From the NCBI RefSeq assembly GCF_009857445.1, contig NZ_WWCN01000007.1, positions 186,001 through 250,000 on the forward strand: a DNA stretch of 64,000 nucleotides, written 5' to 3'. Source of the DNA: Duganella flavida. Lineage in GTDB: Bacteria; Pseudomonadota; Gammaproteobacteria; Burkholderiales; Burkholderiaceae_D. The translations under genes were made by a program, and so were the position numbers. Shown here piece by piece: positions 9,328 through 17,312 of the stretch. The first letter of the stretch is position 1, and the number at the start of each line of letters is the position of its first letter. Below the pieces are notes generated by a model. That model did not search any database, was not told where the DNA came from, and was given only the letters and a program-made list of their open reading frames with translations.

Positions 9328-10440
9328 TTATTTGCGCAGCAGTTCACCGCCGGTGCACAGCAGCGTGGCCTTGATGATGTCGTCCTCGCGGTCGATCACC
9401 AGCTTGTCTTCCTTATCGATAATCAGCTTGAGGAAGTCCAGCACATTGCGCGCGTACAGCGCCGAGGCATCGGCCGCCACGAGGGTGGCCAGATCCGGCT
9501 CACCGACGATATGCACGCCATGCTTGACCACCGTCTTGTTCAACTCCGACAGCGGGCAGTTGCCGCCCTGCGATACGGCCAGGTCGACGATCACGGAGCC
9601 CGGCTTCATGGCCTTCACGGTTTCTTCGGAAATCAGCACTGGCGCCGGACGGCCTGGAATCAGTGCGGTGGTGATGATGATGTCGGCCAGCTTGGCGCGT
9701 TCGTGCACCAGCTCCGATTGACGGCGCATCCAGTCGGCCGGCATCGGACGCGCATAGCCGCCCACACCCTGCGCGATCTCTTTCTCCTCATCGGTCAGAT
9801 AAGGCACGTCGATGAACTTGGCGCCCAGCGACTCTACCTGCTCCTTCACCGGCGGCCGCACGTCGGACGCTTCGATCACCGCGCCGAGGCGCTTGGCGGT
9901 GGCGATGGCCTGCAAACCGGCCACGCCGACGCCCATAATCAAGACCCGCGCCGCCTTCACCGTGCCGGCTGCCGTCATTAGCATCGGCATGAAACGCTGG
10001 TAGGTATTGGCTGCCACCATCACTGCCTTGTAGCCGGCGATGTTGGCTTGCGACGACAGTACGTCCATCGACTGCGCGCGCGTGATGCGCGGCACGGCTT
10101 CCAGCGCGAACGCTTGCAAGCCCGCCGTTGCCATTGCGGCATTGTTGTCGGCGTCGAAAGGATTGAGCATGCCGATCACCACCGCCCCCGGTTTGATCTG
10201 GGCGCGCTCTTCTGCATTGGGGGCACGAACTTTGAGGATCACATCGGCTGCCCATACTTCGCTGGCGGGCACAATTTGTGCACCAGCTGCAACATAGGCT
10301 TCATCGGTGACGGAAGCTGCCAAGCCTGCGCCGGCCTGCACCAGTATCTGGTGCTTGGCGGCCAGCTTCTTGACGGTCTCCGGGGTGGCCGCCACCCGGG
10401 TCTCACCCGGCCGTGTTTCGGCCGGTACGCTTATTCTCAT
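9328..10440 (-). CDS. pntAA: NAD(P) transhydrogenase subunit alpha, NAD-binding part
   Basis: Peripheral NAD(H)-binding domain of the transhydrogenase (370 aa), homologous to alanine dehydrogenase. The N-terminus has the family pattern RPGETRVAATPETV, and the nucleotide fold carries GVGVAGLQAIATAKRLGA with DVRP after it. It is the first gene of the pntAA-pntAB-pntB unit. A 25-bp dyad lies 36 nt upstream of the ATG. Confidence 0.95.
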   Translation of the reverse strand: MRISVPAETRPGETRVAATPETVKKLAAKHQILVQAGAGLAASVTDEAYVAAGAQIVPASEVWAADVILKVRAPNAEERAQIKPGAVVIGMLNPFDADNNAAMATAGLQAFALEAVPRITRAQSMDVLSSQANIAGYKAVMVAANTYQRFMPMLMTAAGTVKAARVLIMGVGVAGLQAIATAKRLGAVIEASDVRPPVKEQVESLGAKFIDVPYLTDEEKEIAQGVGGYARPMPADWMRRQSELVHERAKLADIIITTALIPGRPAPVLISEETVKAMKPGSVIVDLAVSQGGNCPLSELNKTVVKHGVHIVGEPDLATLVAADASALYARNVLDFLKLIIDKEDKLVIDREDDIIKATLLCTGGELLRK

Positions 10441-10475
10441 GGTGCCTCCAAATGATTAATAAACTGACTAGAATC

Positions 10476-10500
10476 TATCATGGATTTTTGGACCATGATA
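10476..10500. promoter_or_regulatory. 25-bp inverted repeat upstream of pntAA
   Basis: TATCATGG (10476-10483) and CCATGATA (10493-10500) are perfect 8-bp arms around a 9-nt spacer, in the 199-bp AT-rich gap between the divergent pntAA and nudJ genes. It could be an operator for a dimeric regulator. No candidate regulator is encoded nearby. Confidence 0.4.
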
Positions 10501-10639
10501 CTTAATACTTAATGTTTTATAGCCACTGGTTTCATCACTTCAAGTGTGACTATTTGTCATGAATTACCCCGCAATTTGGTGCAAGCGCAAACCAAATGGC
10601 CGGAACAGGCTAAAATATCGGCTCTTTCAAGGATGACTC

Positions 10640-11137
10640 ATGCCGCGTATCTGGAAACCCTCTGTTACTGTTGCCGCCATCGTCGAAAAAGATGGCAAGT
10701 TCTTGCTGATCGAAGAGGAGACCAGCGATGGCATCCGCATCAACCAGCCCGCCGGACATCTCGACCCGTATGAGTCCTTGCAGGAAGCGGTGATCCGCGA
10801 AACCCTGGAGGAAACGGCCTACGACTTCACGCCAACCGCACTGGTCGGCATGTATATGGCGCGCTACACCTCCAACCGCACCGGCGAGGAAGTGACGTAT
10901 CTGCGTTTCACTTTCTGCGGCTATCCGGGCGAGAAACACAACCGTCCACTGGACGAAGGCATTTTGCGCACCATGTGGCTGACGCGCGACGAACTGGCCG
11001 CTTGCGCCGACCGTCACCGCAGCCCGACGGTGCTGCAATGCGTCGATGAATATCTGGCGGGCCACCGGGCGCCGCTGGCACTGGTACAAACACACGCTTC
11101 CGTCTACAGGGAAGCGGTTAGCACTGCGAATGGATAA
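10640..11137 (+). CDS. nudJ: Nudix hydrolase NudJ-like
   Basis: Nudix pyrophosphohydrolase (165 aa) of the NudJ (YmfB) group, which act on thiamine pyrophosphate derivatives and nucleoside di/triphosphates. The Nudix box starts at GHLDPYE and contains RETLEET; the last glycine of the consensus is replaced by alanine (EETAY). It lies 3 nt upstream of mnmA, the same pairing as nudJ-mnmA in E. coli, which supports the subfamily assignment. CAAGGATG provides a modest ribosome binding site. Confidence 0.85.
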   Translation: MPRIWKPSVTVAAIVEKDGKFLLIEEETSDGIRINQPAGHLDPYESLQEAVIRETLEETAYDFTPTALVGMYMARYTSNRTGEEVTYLRFTFCGYPGEKHNRPLDEGILRTMWLTRDELAACADRHRSPTVLQCVDEYLAGHRAPLALVQTHASVYREAVSTANG

Positions 11138-11140
11138 GTA

Positions 11141-12247
11141 ATGAGTAAGAAACGGGTCGTTATCGGCATGTCGGGCGGGGTGGATTCCTCGGTCTCGGCG
11201 TGGCTGCTGAAAGAACAAGGCTATGAAGTCATTGGCCTGTTCATGAAGAACTGGGAAGACGACGACGACTCCGAGTACTGCTCCACCCGCCAGGACTGGA
11301 TCGACGCGGCCTCGGTGGCCGACGTGGTGGGTGTGGATATTGAAGCGGTCAACTTCGCCAGCGAATACAAGGACCGCGTGTTTGCGGACTTCCTGCGCGA
11401 GTACCAGGCCGGCCGCACGCCGAACCCGGATGTGCTGTGCAACGCCGAGATCAAATTCAAGGCTTTCCTCGATCACGCCATGACGCTGGGCGCGGACTTG
11501 ATCGCCACCGGCCACTATGCGCGCGTGCGCCAGCACAATGGCAAGAGCGAGCTGCTGAAGGCGGTCGATCACACCAAGGACCAGAGCTACTTCCTGCACC
11601 GCCTGAACCAGGCGCAGTTATCGCGCACCTTGTTCCCGCTGGGCGAGATTCCGAAAACCGAAGTGCGCAAGATTGCCGAGAAACTGAAACTGCCGAATGC
11701 GGCCAAGAAGGATTCGACCGGCATCTGCTTCATCGGCGAGCGTCCGTTCCGCGAGTTTTTGAACCGCTACCTGTCGTACAAACCGGGCCCGATGATGACG
11801 CCGGACGGCAAGGTGGTGGGCGAGCACGTGGGCCTGTCGTTCTACACGCTGGGCCAGCGCAAGGGCATCGGCGTCGGCGGCTTGAAGGCGTACAAGAACG
11901 CTGATGGCAGCAATGACGCGTGGTATGTGGCGAAGAAGGATGTGGCCAACAACGTGCTGTACATCGTGCAGGGCCATGACCATCCGTGGCTGCTGTCGTC
12001 GACGCTGCGCGCCGACCAGGCCAGCTGGGTCGCTGGCGAAGCGCCGGAAGCGCGCGCGATGTCGGCCAAGACCCGCTATCGCCAGGCCGATGTGGCGTGC
12101 GAAATCGCGCCGGAAGGCGAGTCTGACTTTGCGTTGAAATTCATGGATGCCCAGTGGGCTGTGACGCCGGGCCAGTCGGCCGTGCTGTACGACGGTGAAG
12201 TGTGCCTCGGCGGCGGCATCATCGACAGCTCGACCTTCGCTGGCTGA
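11141..12247 (+). CDS. mnmA: tRNA-specific 2-thiouridylase MnmA
   Basis: ATP-dependent enzyme (368 aa) that thiolates U34 of Lys, Glu and Gln tRNAs with sulfur relayed from the IscS/Tus system. The PP-loop SGGVDSS is at residues 11-17, and the two catalytic cysteines sit in NPDVLCN and STGICFIGE. tRNA-contacting segments such as GHYARV and [10 protein letters not shown] are present. It is co-oriented with nudJ and its stop abuts the convergent receiver gene with no gap. Confidence 0.97.
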   Translation: MSKKRVVIGMSGGVDSSVSAWLLKEQGYEVIGLFMKNWEDDDDSEYCSTRQDWIDAASVADVVGVDIEAVNFASEYKDRVFADFLREYQAGRTPNPDVLCNAEIKFKAFLDHAMTLGADLIATGHYARVRQHNGKSELLKAVDHTKDQSYFLHRLNQAQLSRTLFPLGEIPKTEVRKIAEKLKLPNAAKKDSTGICFIGERPFREFLNRYLSYKPGPMMTPDGKVVGEHVGLSFYTLGQRKGIGVGGLKAYKNADGSNDAWYVAKKDVANNVLYIVQGHDHPWLLSSTLRADQASWVAGEAPEARAMSAKTRYRQADVACEIAPEGESDFALKFMDAQWAVTPGQSAVLYDGEVCLGGGIIDSSTFAG

Positions 12248-12691
12248 TTAACCGGCGGCGGGTTCGTCGCCCTCTGCTGCCGGCGCTGCTTCGCTGGCAG
12301 CTTTCTCCATCGCGGCGCGCTGGCGTTTGACCATCGCGATCACCACGTTACGAATCGTATTCAACACCGTATCCGCCTTGAACGGCTTGACGATAAAACC
12401 GCTCACGCCGATCGCATGCGCGGCCTGGATGGTGCCGGCATCGAGCTCACTGGAGACCATGAAAATCAAGGTCTTCGGCCAGTTTTTGCGAATCTCGTTC
12501 AAGGATGCCGGATCGCTCTCAATCTGCTCCTTGGCGATGCAGACAATGTGCGGCTGGTGCTTGATCAGCAGCGTCATCGCTGCGAGCGTGGTGTGGGAGA
12601 GGCCCACCACATCGTAACCGCCATCCAGCAGCACGGTGTTGAGCAAGCCGCGAGCAACGGCGCTGGGATCGATAACGACTGCTTTTAACAT
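12248..12691 (-). CDS. Pseudo-receiver (CheY-like) protein lacking the phosphoacceptor Asp
   Basis: Stand-alone response-regulator receiver domain (147 aa; about 120 residues plus an Ala/Glu-rich tail). The fold landmarks are visible: VVIDPS at the first strand, FMVSS carrying the switch Ser, and FIVKPF with the conserved Lys. At the phosphoacceptor position the strand reads HIVCIAKEQ, so Asp57 of CheY corresponds to Ala, and the acidic pair (DD) is reduced to ID. Phosphorylation by a standard histidine kinase is therefore unlikely. AAGG lies 9 nt before the ATG at 12691; longer in-frame starts are rejected. It follows the exonuclease gene by 16 nt and may be its operon partner. Output unknown. 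Confidence 0.85.
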   Translation of the reverse strand: MLKAVVIDPSAVARGLLNTVLLDGGYDVVGLSHTTLAAMTLLIKHQPHIVCIAKEQIESDPASLNEIRKNWPKTLIFMVSSELDAGTIQAAHAIGVSGFIVKPFKADTVLNTIRNVVIAMVKRQRAAMEKAASEAAPAAEGDEPAAG

Positions 12692-12707
12692 CTTGCAAAC
12701 CTTGTTA

Positions 12708-13493
12708 TTAGTGGGACCAAGCCAGCATATTCCAGCTGACGCCAACCCGCACATCTGTTTTTAATGCTACCAGTTGTCGAGAAAGATACAGCATTTCGCG
12801 TTCTTTTCGTAGTGTTTCGCCGAGCGTATCCTTCAGAATGCCCGCGCCGGCCATGATGGCGTCCAGAGTGCCGTATGTACGCAACAGTTTGGCCGCCGTC
12901 TTCACGCCGACTTTGGACACGCCGGGGATGGAATCGGTGACGTCGCCCATCAGCGCCAGCAGGTCGGGCAGTTGCTCGGGCGGGATGCCCCACTTCTTCT
13001 CGACCCAGGCGCGGTCGTGCCATTCGCCCTTGAAGTGATCCCACACGCGGGCGCCATTGGCGATCAGGCCATGCAAGTCCTTATCGGTGGTAGCGATGGT
13101 GGCTTCGCCGCGGCCTTCGGCCAGCCAGCGCATTACCACCGTGCCGATCACATCGTCGGCCTCGACTTCGGGCACCGACACCACATGCAGGCCGAAACCT
13201 TGCAGCTTCTCGTAGAAAGCCGGCAGCGCATCGCGCAGCGGCGACGGCATCGGCGCGCGGCCTTCGCGGTAGCCAGCGTACAAATCGTGACGCCAGGTGA
13301 GGCCGCCGAAATCAAAGGCGGGCAGCACGTGCGTGGGGTCGTGGTCATGCAGCAAAGTGCGGAACGACGACAGCGCATGGCGCAGCGCGATGTCGGCCTT
13401 CTCGGGACTATCAGGTTCTTGGCTGGCTTCGTAGACGCGGCGCACAATATTGAGGCCGTCGATGGCAAGGAGTCTACCCATGTTCAACTTCAT
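12708..13493 (-). CDS. 5'-3' exonuclease / flap endonuclease domain protein (Xni-like)
   Basis: Stand-alone 5'-nuclease (261 aa) related to the N-terminal domain of DNA polymerase I and to E. coli Xni. Acidic metal ligands are visible in AIDGLN, EVEADD, TTDKD and MGDVTDSIPG, and the last continues into a helix-hairpin-helix (GVSKVGVKTAAKLL). An alternative ATG at 13481 (MGRLLAIDG), preceded by GAAG at 6 nt, is about equally plausible as the start. A role in flap or Okazaki processing is inferred from the family. It lies upstream of the pseudo-receiver gene on the same strand. Confidence 0.85.
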   Translation of the reverse strand: MKLNMGRLLAIDGLNIVRRVYEASQEPDSPEKADIALRHALSSFRTLLHDHDPTHVLPAFDFGGLTWRHDLYAGYREGRAPMPSPLRDALPAFYEKLQGFGLHVVSVPEVEADDVIGTVVMRWLAEGRGEATIATTDKDLHGLIANGARVWDHFKGEWHDRAWVEKKWGIPPEQLPDLLALMGDVTDSIPGVSKVGVKTAAKLLRTYGTLDAIMAGAGILKDTLGETLRKEREMLYLSRQLVALKTDVRVGVSWNMLAWSH

Positions 13494-13528
13494 CCGGGCT
13501 TGGTCAAGCCGCCATTTTAACCGACCGA

Positions 13529-13963
13529 TTAACGGCCGGCACCGCCAGGGAACAACTGGTCTACCAGTTCAGTAATTTTTTTGTCCGCGTTGATGAACTT
13601 ACCGGTATTCAAGCCAGCGCGATTGGCGTCATAGATCGCTTGGCCGGCAGGCTTGCCGGCGTTGTACACCTTGATTTCAGCATAGGTCATATACATCGCC
13701 AGGTCCCAGCGCCAGTTGGCCGTGTAGGTCGACGTGATCGCGCATTCGACGATTGAGGCATCGGCTGGCATCTGCTGCGCGACGTAACCCTTGGCTTCGA
13801 GCGCATGCTTGTAGGCCGACAGGAAGCCATCTCTCACCGCCGGATTGTTGATGATGCAGACCTTCTTTTCCGCAAAGTGCTCGACCGGCTTGACGGTCTG
13901 GTGGATCGCACAGCCCGTAAACAATGGCGCGACAATGGCGAGCACAACGAGACGCTTCAGCAT
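13529..13963 (-). CDS. Sbal_3080-type lipoprotein
   Basis: Predicted outer-membrane or periplasmic lipoprotein (144 aa). The signal peptide ends in the lipobox LFTGC with Cys18 as the lipidation site. The rest is a small mixed domain containing CIINNPAVRDGFL and KVYNAG patterns. I recall this as the uncharacterised family called Sbal_3080 lipoprotein; no biochemical role is known to me. Monocistronic by spacing. Confidence 0.7.
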   Translation of the reverse strand: MLKRLVVLAIVAPLFTGCAIHQTVKPVEHFAEKKVCIINNPAVRDGFLSAYKHALEAKGYVAQQMPADASIVECAITSTYTANWRWDLAMYMTYAEIKVYNAGKPAGQAIYDANRAGLNTGKFINADKKITELVDQLFPGGAGR

Positions 13964-14033
13964 GATGAACTCCTGAGGAAGATAAAATTTAATGGCTAAA
14001 CGATATCTTACCTCATGGCAATGCCTTCGGTGG

Positions 14034-14705
14034 TTATTTTAATAACTCGTACGGGCCGCCACGTTCGAGGGCGCGCTGGAAGGCGGGACGGCTGTGGATG
14101 CGCTTGAGAAAGGCGCTCAGGTTCGGACGGTTCTCGTCCAGCCCGCCACGCGCGAAGGCCGCTTCCAGCGGGAAGCTCATCTGGATGTCGGCCGCGCTGA
14201 ATTCGGCGCCGGCAAACCACGGAGTCTTGTTCAGCTCCGCTTCCAGGTAATCAAGGTGGCGCGCGATCTGCGGCAGGATGTAGCTACCCTTGACCTTTTG
14301 CGCAATCCCGCGCGCGATCGGTTTGACGAAGAACGGCGCCGGGCCGTTTTCCACCCGGTCGAAGATCAGCTTCATCAGCAGCGGCGCCATCGCCGAGCCT
14401 TCGGCGTAATGCAGGAAGTAAGTCCACTGGCGGCGCTCCGCCGTACCGGCTGGCGGCACCAGGCGGCCATTGCCATATGTGTCAATCAGGTACTCGACAA
14501 TCGCGCCCGATTCGGCCACCACGATCTCGCCATCGCTGATCACCGGCGACTTGCCCAGCGGATGAACGGCCAACAGTTCCGGCGGCGCCAGCATGGTCTT
14601 CGGGTCGCGCTGGTAGCGCACGATTTCGTACTCCAGGCCCAGCTCCTCCAGCAACCACAGCACCCGCTGCGAACGTGAGTTATTCAGATGGTGGACTACG
14701 ATCAT
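14034..14705 (-). CDS. Glutathione S-transferase family protein
   Basis: Cytosolic GST (223 aa). The N-terminal thioredoxin-like domain carries NSRSQRVLWLLEEL and a glutathione-contacting VAESGAIVEYL motif, followed by an all-helical C-terminal domain. The active-site residue is probably Ser/Asn in the NNSRS segment, as in bacterial GSTs with a non-Tyr site. It is divergent from the FMN glutamate-synthase-like gene, leaving 155 nt between starts. Substrate unknown. Confidence 0.85.
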   Translation of the reverse strand: MIVVHHLNNSRSQRVLWLLEELGLEYEIVRYQRDPKTMLAPPELLAVHPLGKSPVISDGEIVVAESGAIVEYLIDTYGNGRLVPPAGTAERRQWTYFLHYAEGSAMAPLLMKLIFDRVENGPAPFFVKPIARGIAQKVKGSYILPQIARHLDYLEAELNKTPWFAGAEFSAADIQMSFPLEAAFARGGLDENRPNLSAFLKRIHSRPAFQRALERGGPYELLK

Positions 14706-14860
14706 GGTGGGTATCCCGAGAAAAAAGAACGGCCGTGCGCCGCAACCTCGCTAGCTTAGCATTGTTGGACGCACAGCGCGTGCCGCCTCTCCTATGGCTA
14801 TGGATTCCGCAGGGAAACAGCAGTACACTCGGAGGATCGCTAGCCGTCGCCGGAGTGTTC

Positions 14861-16474
14861 ATGAATTTGCTTTCGCCGCGTTACCTTGTCCTCAATGCTG
14901 CAATCGTTACCCTGCCAGCCTCGCTGGCGCTGGGTGCGCCGTGGGAGATCCCGGTAGCGGCCGCCGCGCTCGTCGCGGTTGGTGTCAGCGACCTGCTGCA
15001 AACCAAACGCGCGCTGCGCCGCAATTACCCGATCATGGCGCACTTCCGCTTCTTCTTCGAATCGATACGGCCCGAGATCCGCCAGTACTTCCTGGAAGAC
15101 GACACGGTGGCCGAACCGTTCTCGCGCAACCAGCGCAGCATCGTCTACCAGCGCGCCAAGCTCGACACCGACAAGCGTCCGTTCGGCACCCAGCTCGACG
15201 TCTACGCGCCTGGCTATGAATGGATCAACCACTCGATCGCCCCGGCAGCCGAGCAGCCGCATGACTTCCGCATCGAGATCGGCAACCATCCGGACTGCCC
15301 GCGCGCGCTGCCCTACTCGGCCAGCGTGTTCAACATTTCAGCGATGAGCTTTGGCGCATTGTCGGCCAACGCCATCCTCGCCTTGAACGGCGGCGCCAAG
15401 CAGGGCGGCTTCATGCACGACACCGGCGAAGGCAGCATCAGCCCCTACCACCGCCAGAACGGCGGCGACCTGATCTGGGAAATCGGCTCTGGTTACTTCG
15501 GCTGCCGCAACGACGATGGCACTTTCTCGGAAGCGAATTTCGTGGCCAACGCCACCGCGCCGCAAGTGAAGATGATCGAGCTGAAAATGTCGCAAGGCGC
15601 CAAACCGGGCCATGGCGGCGTGCTGCCGGGCGCCAAGGTCACCATCGAGATTGCGCAGACGCGCGGTGTGCCAGTGGGGCGCGATTGCATTTCGCCGTCG
15701 CGCCATTCGGCCTTCAGCACGCCGATTGAAATGCTGGAGTTTATCGACCGCCTGCGCACGCTGTCGGGCGGCAAGCCGACTGGTTTCAAGCTGGCGATTG
15801 GTCACCCGTGGGAATTTTTCGGCATCGTCAAAGCCATGCTGGCGACGGGCATCGTGCCGGATTTCATTGTGGTCGATGGTGGCGAAGGCGGCACCGGTGC
15901 GGCGCCGGTGGAGTTCACCGACCACATCGGCACGCCGCTGCAGGAAGCGCTGCTGCTGGTGCATAACACGCTGGTGGGCGCCAACCTGCGCGACAAGGTG
16001 AAGATTGGCGCTTCGGGCAAAATCATCACCGCCTTCGACATTGCGCGCACTTTGGCGCTGGGCGCGGACTGGTGCAACTCCGCGCGCGGCTTCATGTTCG
16101 CGCTGGGTTGCATCCAATCGCAAAGCTGCCACACCGACCGCTGCCCGACCGGCGTCGCCACGCAAGATCCGTCGCGCCAGCGCGCGCTGGTGGTGCCGGA
16201 CAAAATCCAGCGTGTAGCCAACTTCCATGAGAACACCATGAAGGCGCTGGCGCAGCTGATTGCTGCCGCCGGTTTGACGCACCCATCGCAACTGCGCCCG
16301 CGCCACCTGGTGCGGCGCATCTCGACCAATCAGGTGAAACTGGCGTCGGCGCTGCTGCCGTATCTGGAACCGGGCGAACTGCTCGACCCAAGCCAGCTAT
16401 CGCGCCTGCCGCCGGTGTTCGGCCACTACTGGCCTATGGCACAAGCCGAAACCTTTGATCCCTACTGCGGTTGA
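14861..16474 (+). CDS. FMN-binding glutamate synthase family protein
   Basis: Membrane-anchored homologue (537 aa) of the FMN/3Fe-4S synthase domain of GltB, without glutaminase or GltD parts. The start at 14861 is supported by GGAG 5 nt upstream and by a hydrophobic N-terminus (LVLNAAIVTLPASLAL); the longer in-frame ATG at 14675 overlaps the divergent GST gene and is rejected. The FMN loop DGGEGGTGAAPVEF and the three-cysteine cluster C-x5-C-x4-C (CIQSQSCHTDRC) are intact, so the fold should bind FMN and a 3Fe-4S cluster. Without the amidotransferase domain it is unlikely to be a classical glutamate synthase; the physiological reaction is not established. Confidence 0.88.
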   Translation: MNLLSPRYLVLNAAIVTLPASLALGAPWEIPVAAAALVAVGVSDLLQTKRALRRNYPIMAHFRFFFESIRPEIRQYFLEDDTVAEPFSRNQRSIVYQRAKLDTDKRPFGTQLDVYAPGYEWINHSIAPAAEQPHDFRIEIGNHPDCPRALPYSASVFNISAMSFGALSANAILALNGGAKQGGFMHDTGEGSISPYHRQNGGDLIWEIGSGYFGCRNDDGTFSEANFVANATAPQVKMIELKMSQGAKPGHGGVLPGAKVTIEIAQTRGVPVGRDCISPSRHSAFSTPIEMLEFIDRLRTLSGGKPTGFKLAIGHPWEFFGIVKAMLATGIVPDFIVVDGGEGGTGAAPVEFTDHIGTPLQEALLLVHNTLVGANLRDKVKIGASGKIITAFDIARTLALGADWCNSARGFMFALGCIQSQSCHTDRCPTGVATQDPSRQRALVVPDKIQRVANFHENTMKALAQLIAAAGLTHPSQLRPRHLVRRISTNQVKLASALLPYLEPGELLDPSQLSRLPPVFGHYWPMAQAETFDPYCG

Positions 16475-16477
16475 AGC

Positions 16478-16777
16478 TTACGCGGGAAACGGCACGTAGC
16501 CACGCTTGATCGCCCACTCGCGCAGCACGGCATTAATGCCCTGCTGCCAGTCATCGCCCTGCCGCTGGAACGCGGCAATCGTCGCCGCATCAAACTCCAT
16601 CGTCAAAGAGACGGTAGGCGAGCCCGGCGGTGCTAGCAGCCGCGCACGCCAAGGGCGGAACTGCGCCAACTCCTCCTCCGTCAGCGGCTGCGCGTCTGGA
16701 TCTGACAATGCAGCCACAGTGATGATCGCGTCCTCTTCCGGCGTGCAAAAAACTATCTTACGTTCTTTGTGATACAT
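16478..16777 (-). CDS. brnA: BrnA-family antitoxin (orphan)
   Basis: Antitoxin of the type II BrnT/BrnA system (99 aa). The C-terminal half has the ribbon-helix-helix pattern of the family (VSLTMEFDAATIAAFQ, then GINAVLREWAIKRG), used for DNA binding and dimerisation. GGAGGA precedes the ATG at 16777 by 8 nt. The start overlaps the 3' end of the brnT remnant by 20 nt, the normal brnTA layout. Because the toxin gene is broken, this antitoxin is an orphan that may still repress the remnant promoter. A longer in-frame start at 16855 runs inside brnT and is rejected. Confidence 0.85.
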   Translation of the reverse strand: MYHKERKIVFCTPEEDAIITVAALSDPDAQPLTEEELAQFRPWRARLLAPPGSPTVSLTMEFDAATIAAFQRQGDDWQQGINAVLREWAIKRGYVPFPA

Positions 16778-16951
16778 AACGTGCTTCCTCCGACGTTTTG
16801 GCTCTGCGCAAACTGATGATCCGCAAGACATCACTACGCTCAACAAACACCACACAATATAAGTTCGGGCCTATTCGACCTACGCCACACTCTCGAAGTT
16901 CCGCTTACGCCGGTTGAGCTTGTCTTTCTTGGGATCGAAGGTGATCACCAT
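16758..16951 (-). pseudogene. brnT: brnT toxin remnant with internal deletion and frameshift
   Basis: Frame one from the ATG at 16951 gives 23 residues matching the BrnT N-terminus (MVITFDPKKDKLN, then RKRNFESVA) and stops at TAG. A second frame resumes immediately (VGRIGPNLYCVVFVERSD, then VLRIISLRRAK) and ends at TAA 16758-16760, matching the BrnT C-terminus. About 30-40 central codons of a typical 90-residue BrnT are missing and the two parts are out of frame, so no working RNase toxin can be made. Confidence 0.8.
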
Positions 16952-17016
16952 TTTTCATCTTATCCGCAGAAATTGAGAAATCAATCGTCTGCGAAGAAGA
17001 TAAAACTGGCGTAGGT

Positions 17017-17035
17017 CGCTGGCTTTGCGCCAGCG
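17017..17035. terminator. Possible end-of-operon hairpin after the feo genes
   Basis: CGCTGGC (17017-17023) pairs with GCCAGCG (17029-17035) around a 5-nt loop, 7 nt beyond the stop of the last feo-operon gene. On the minus strand there is no immediate T-run, only TTTT further on, so it is at best a weak intrinsic terminator. Confidence 0.35.
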
Positions 17036-17041
17036 CAGGGA

Positions 17042-17311
17042 TTAGCGCTGCACGTGCAGCTTGATGACGCGTTTCAGAGAGGCTTCGGATTTAGCTGGTG
17101 GCGCGCTGTCGCAGGAGCCGCAGGACGAGCAGCCGGTATCGTCGCCGCAGCCGGATTTGATGTTGAACAGTTTGGACAGGCGCGCTTCATCGTAGCCGCG
17201 CTTGCTCAGCGCGCCCACGATCTGGCGGCGCAAGGCCGCTGGCAGGTACTTGGTGCAGAAGTGCGCCAAGGCTGCCACCACAATCAACGCCACAATAATC
17301 TGCTGCCACAT
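17042..17311 (-). CDS. Small Cys-rich membrane protein downstream of FeoB
   Basis: An 89-aa protein with one N-terminal transmembrane helix (WQQIIVALIVVAALAHFC), a basic cytosolic part and a cysteine cluster CGDDTGCSSCGSC near residues 59-71, then a Lys/Arg-rich tail. The ATG at 17311 is one base after the feoB stop, and GGAGG inside the feoB end forms its ribosome binding site. FeoB-associated Cys-rich proteins are known downstream of feoB in other phyla, and this probably plays a FeoC-like accessory role, but its family is uncharacterised. A metal or Fe-S site at the Cys cluster is inference. Confidence 0.75.
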   Translation of the reverse strand: MWQQIIVALIVVAALAHFCTKYLPAALRRQIVGALSKRGYDEARLSKLFNIKSGCGDDTGCSSCGSCDSAPPAKSEASLKRVIKLHVQR

Positions 17312-17312
17312 A

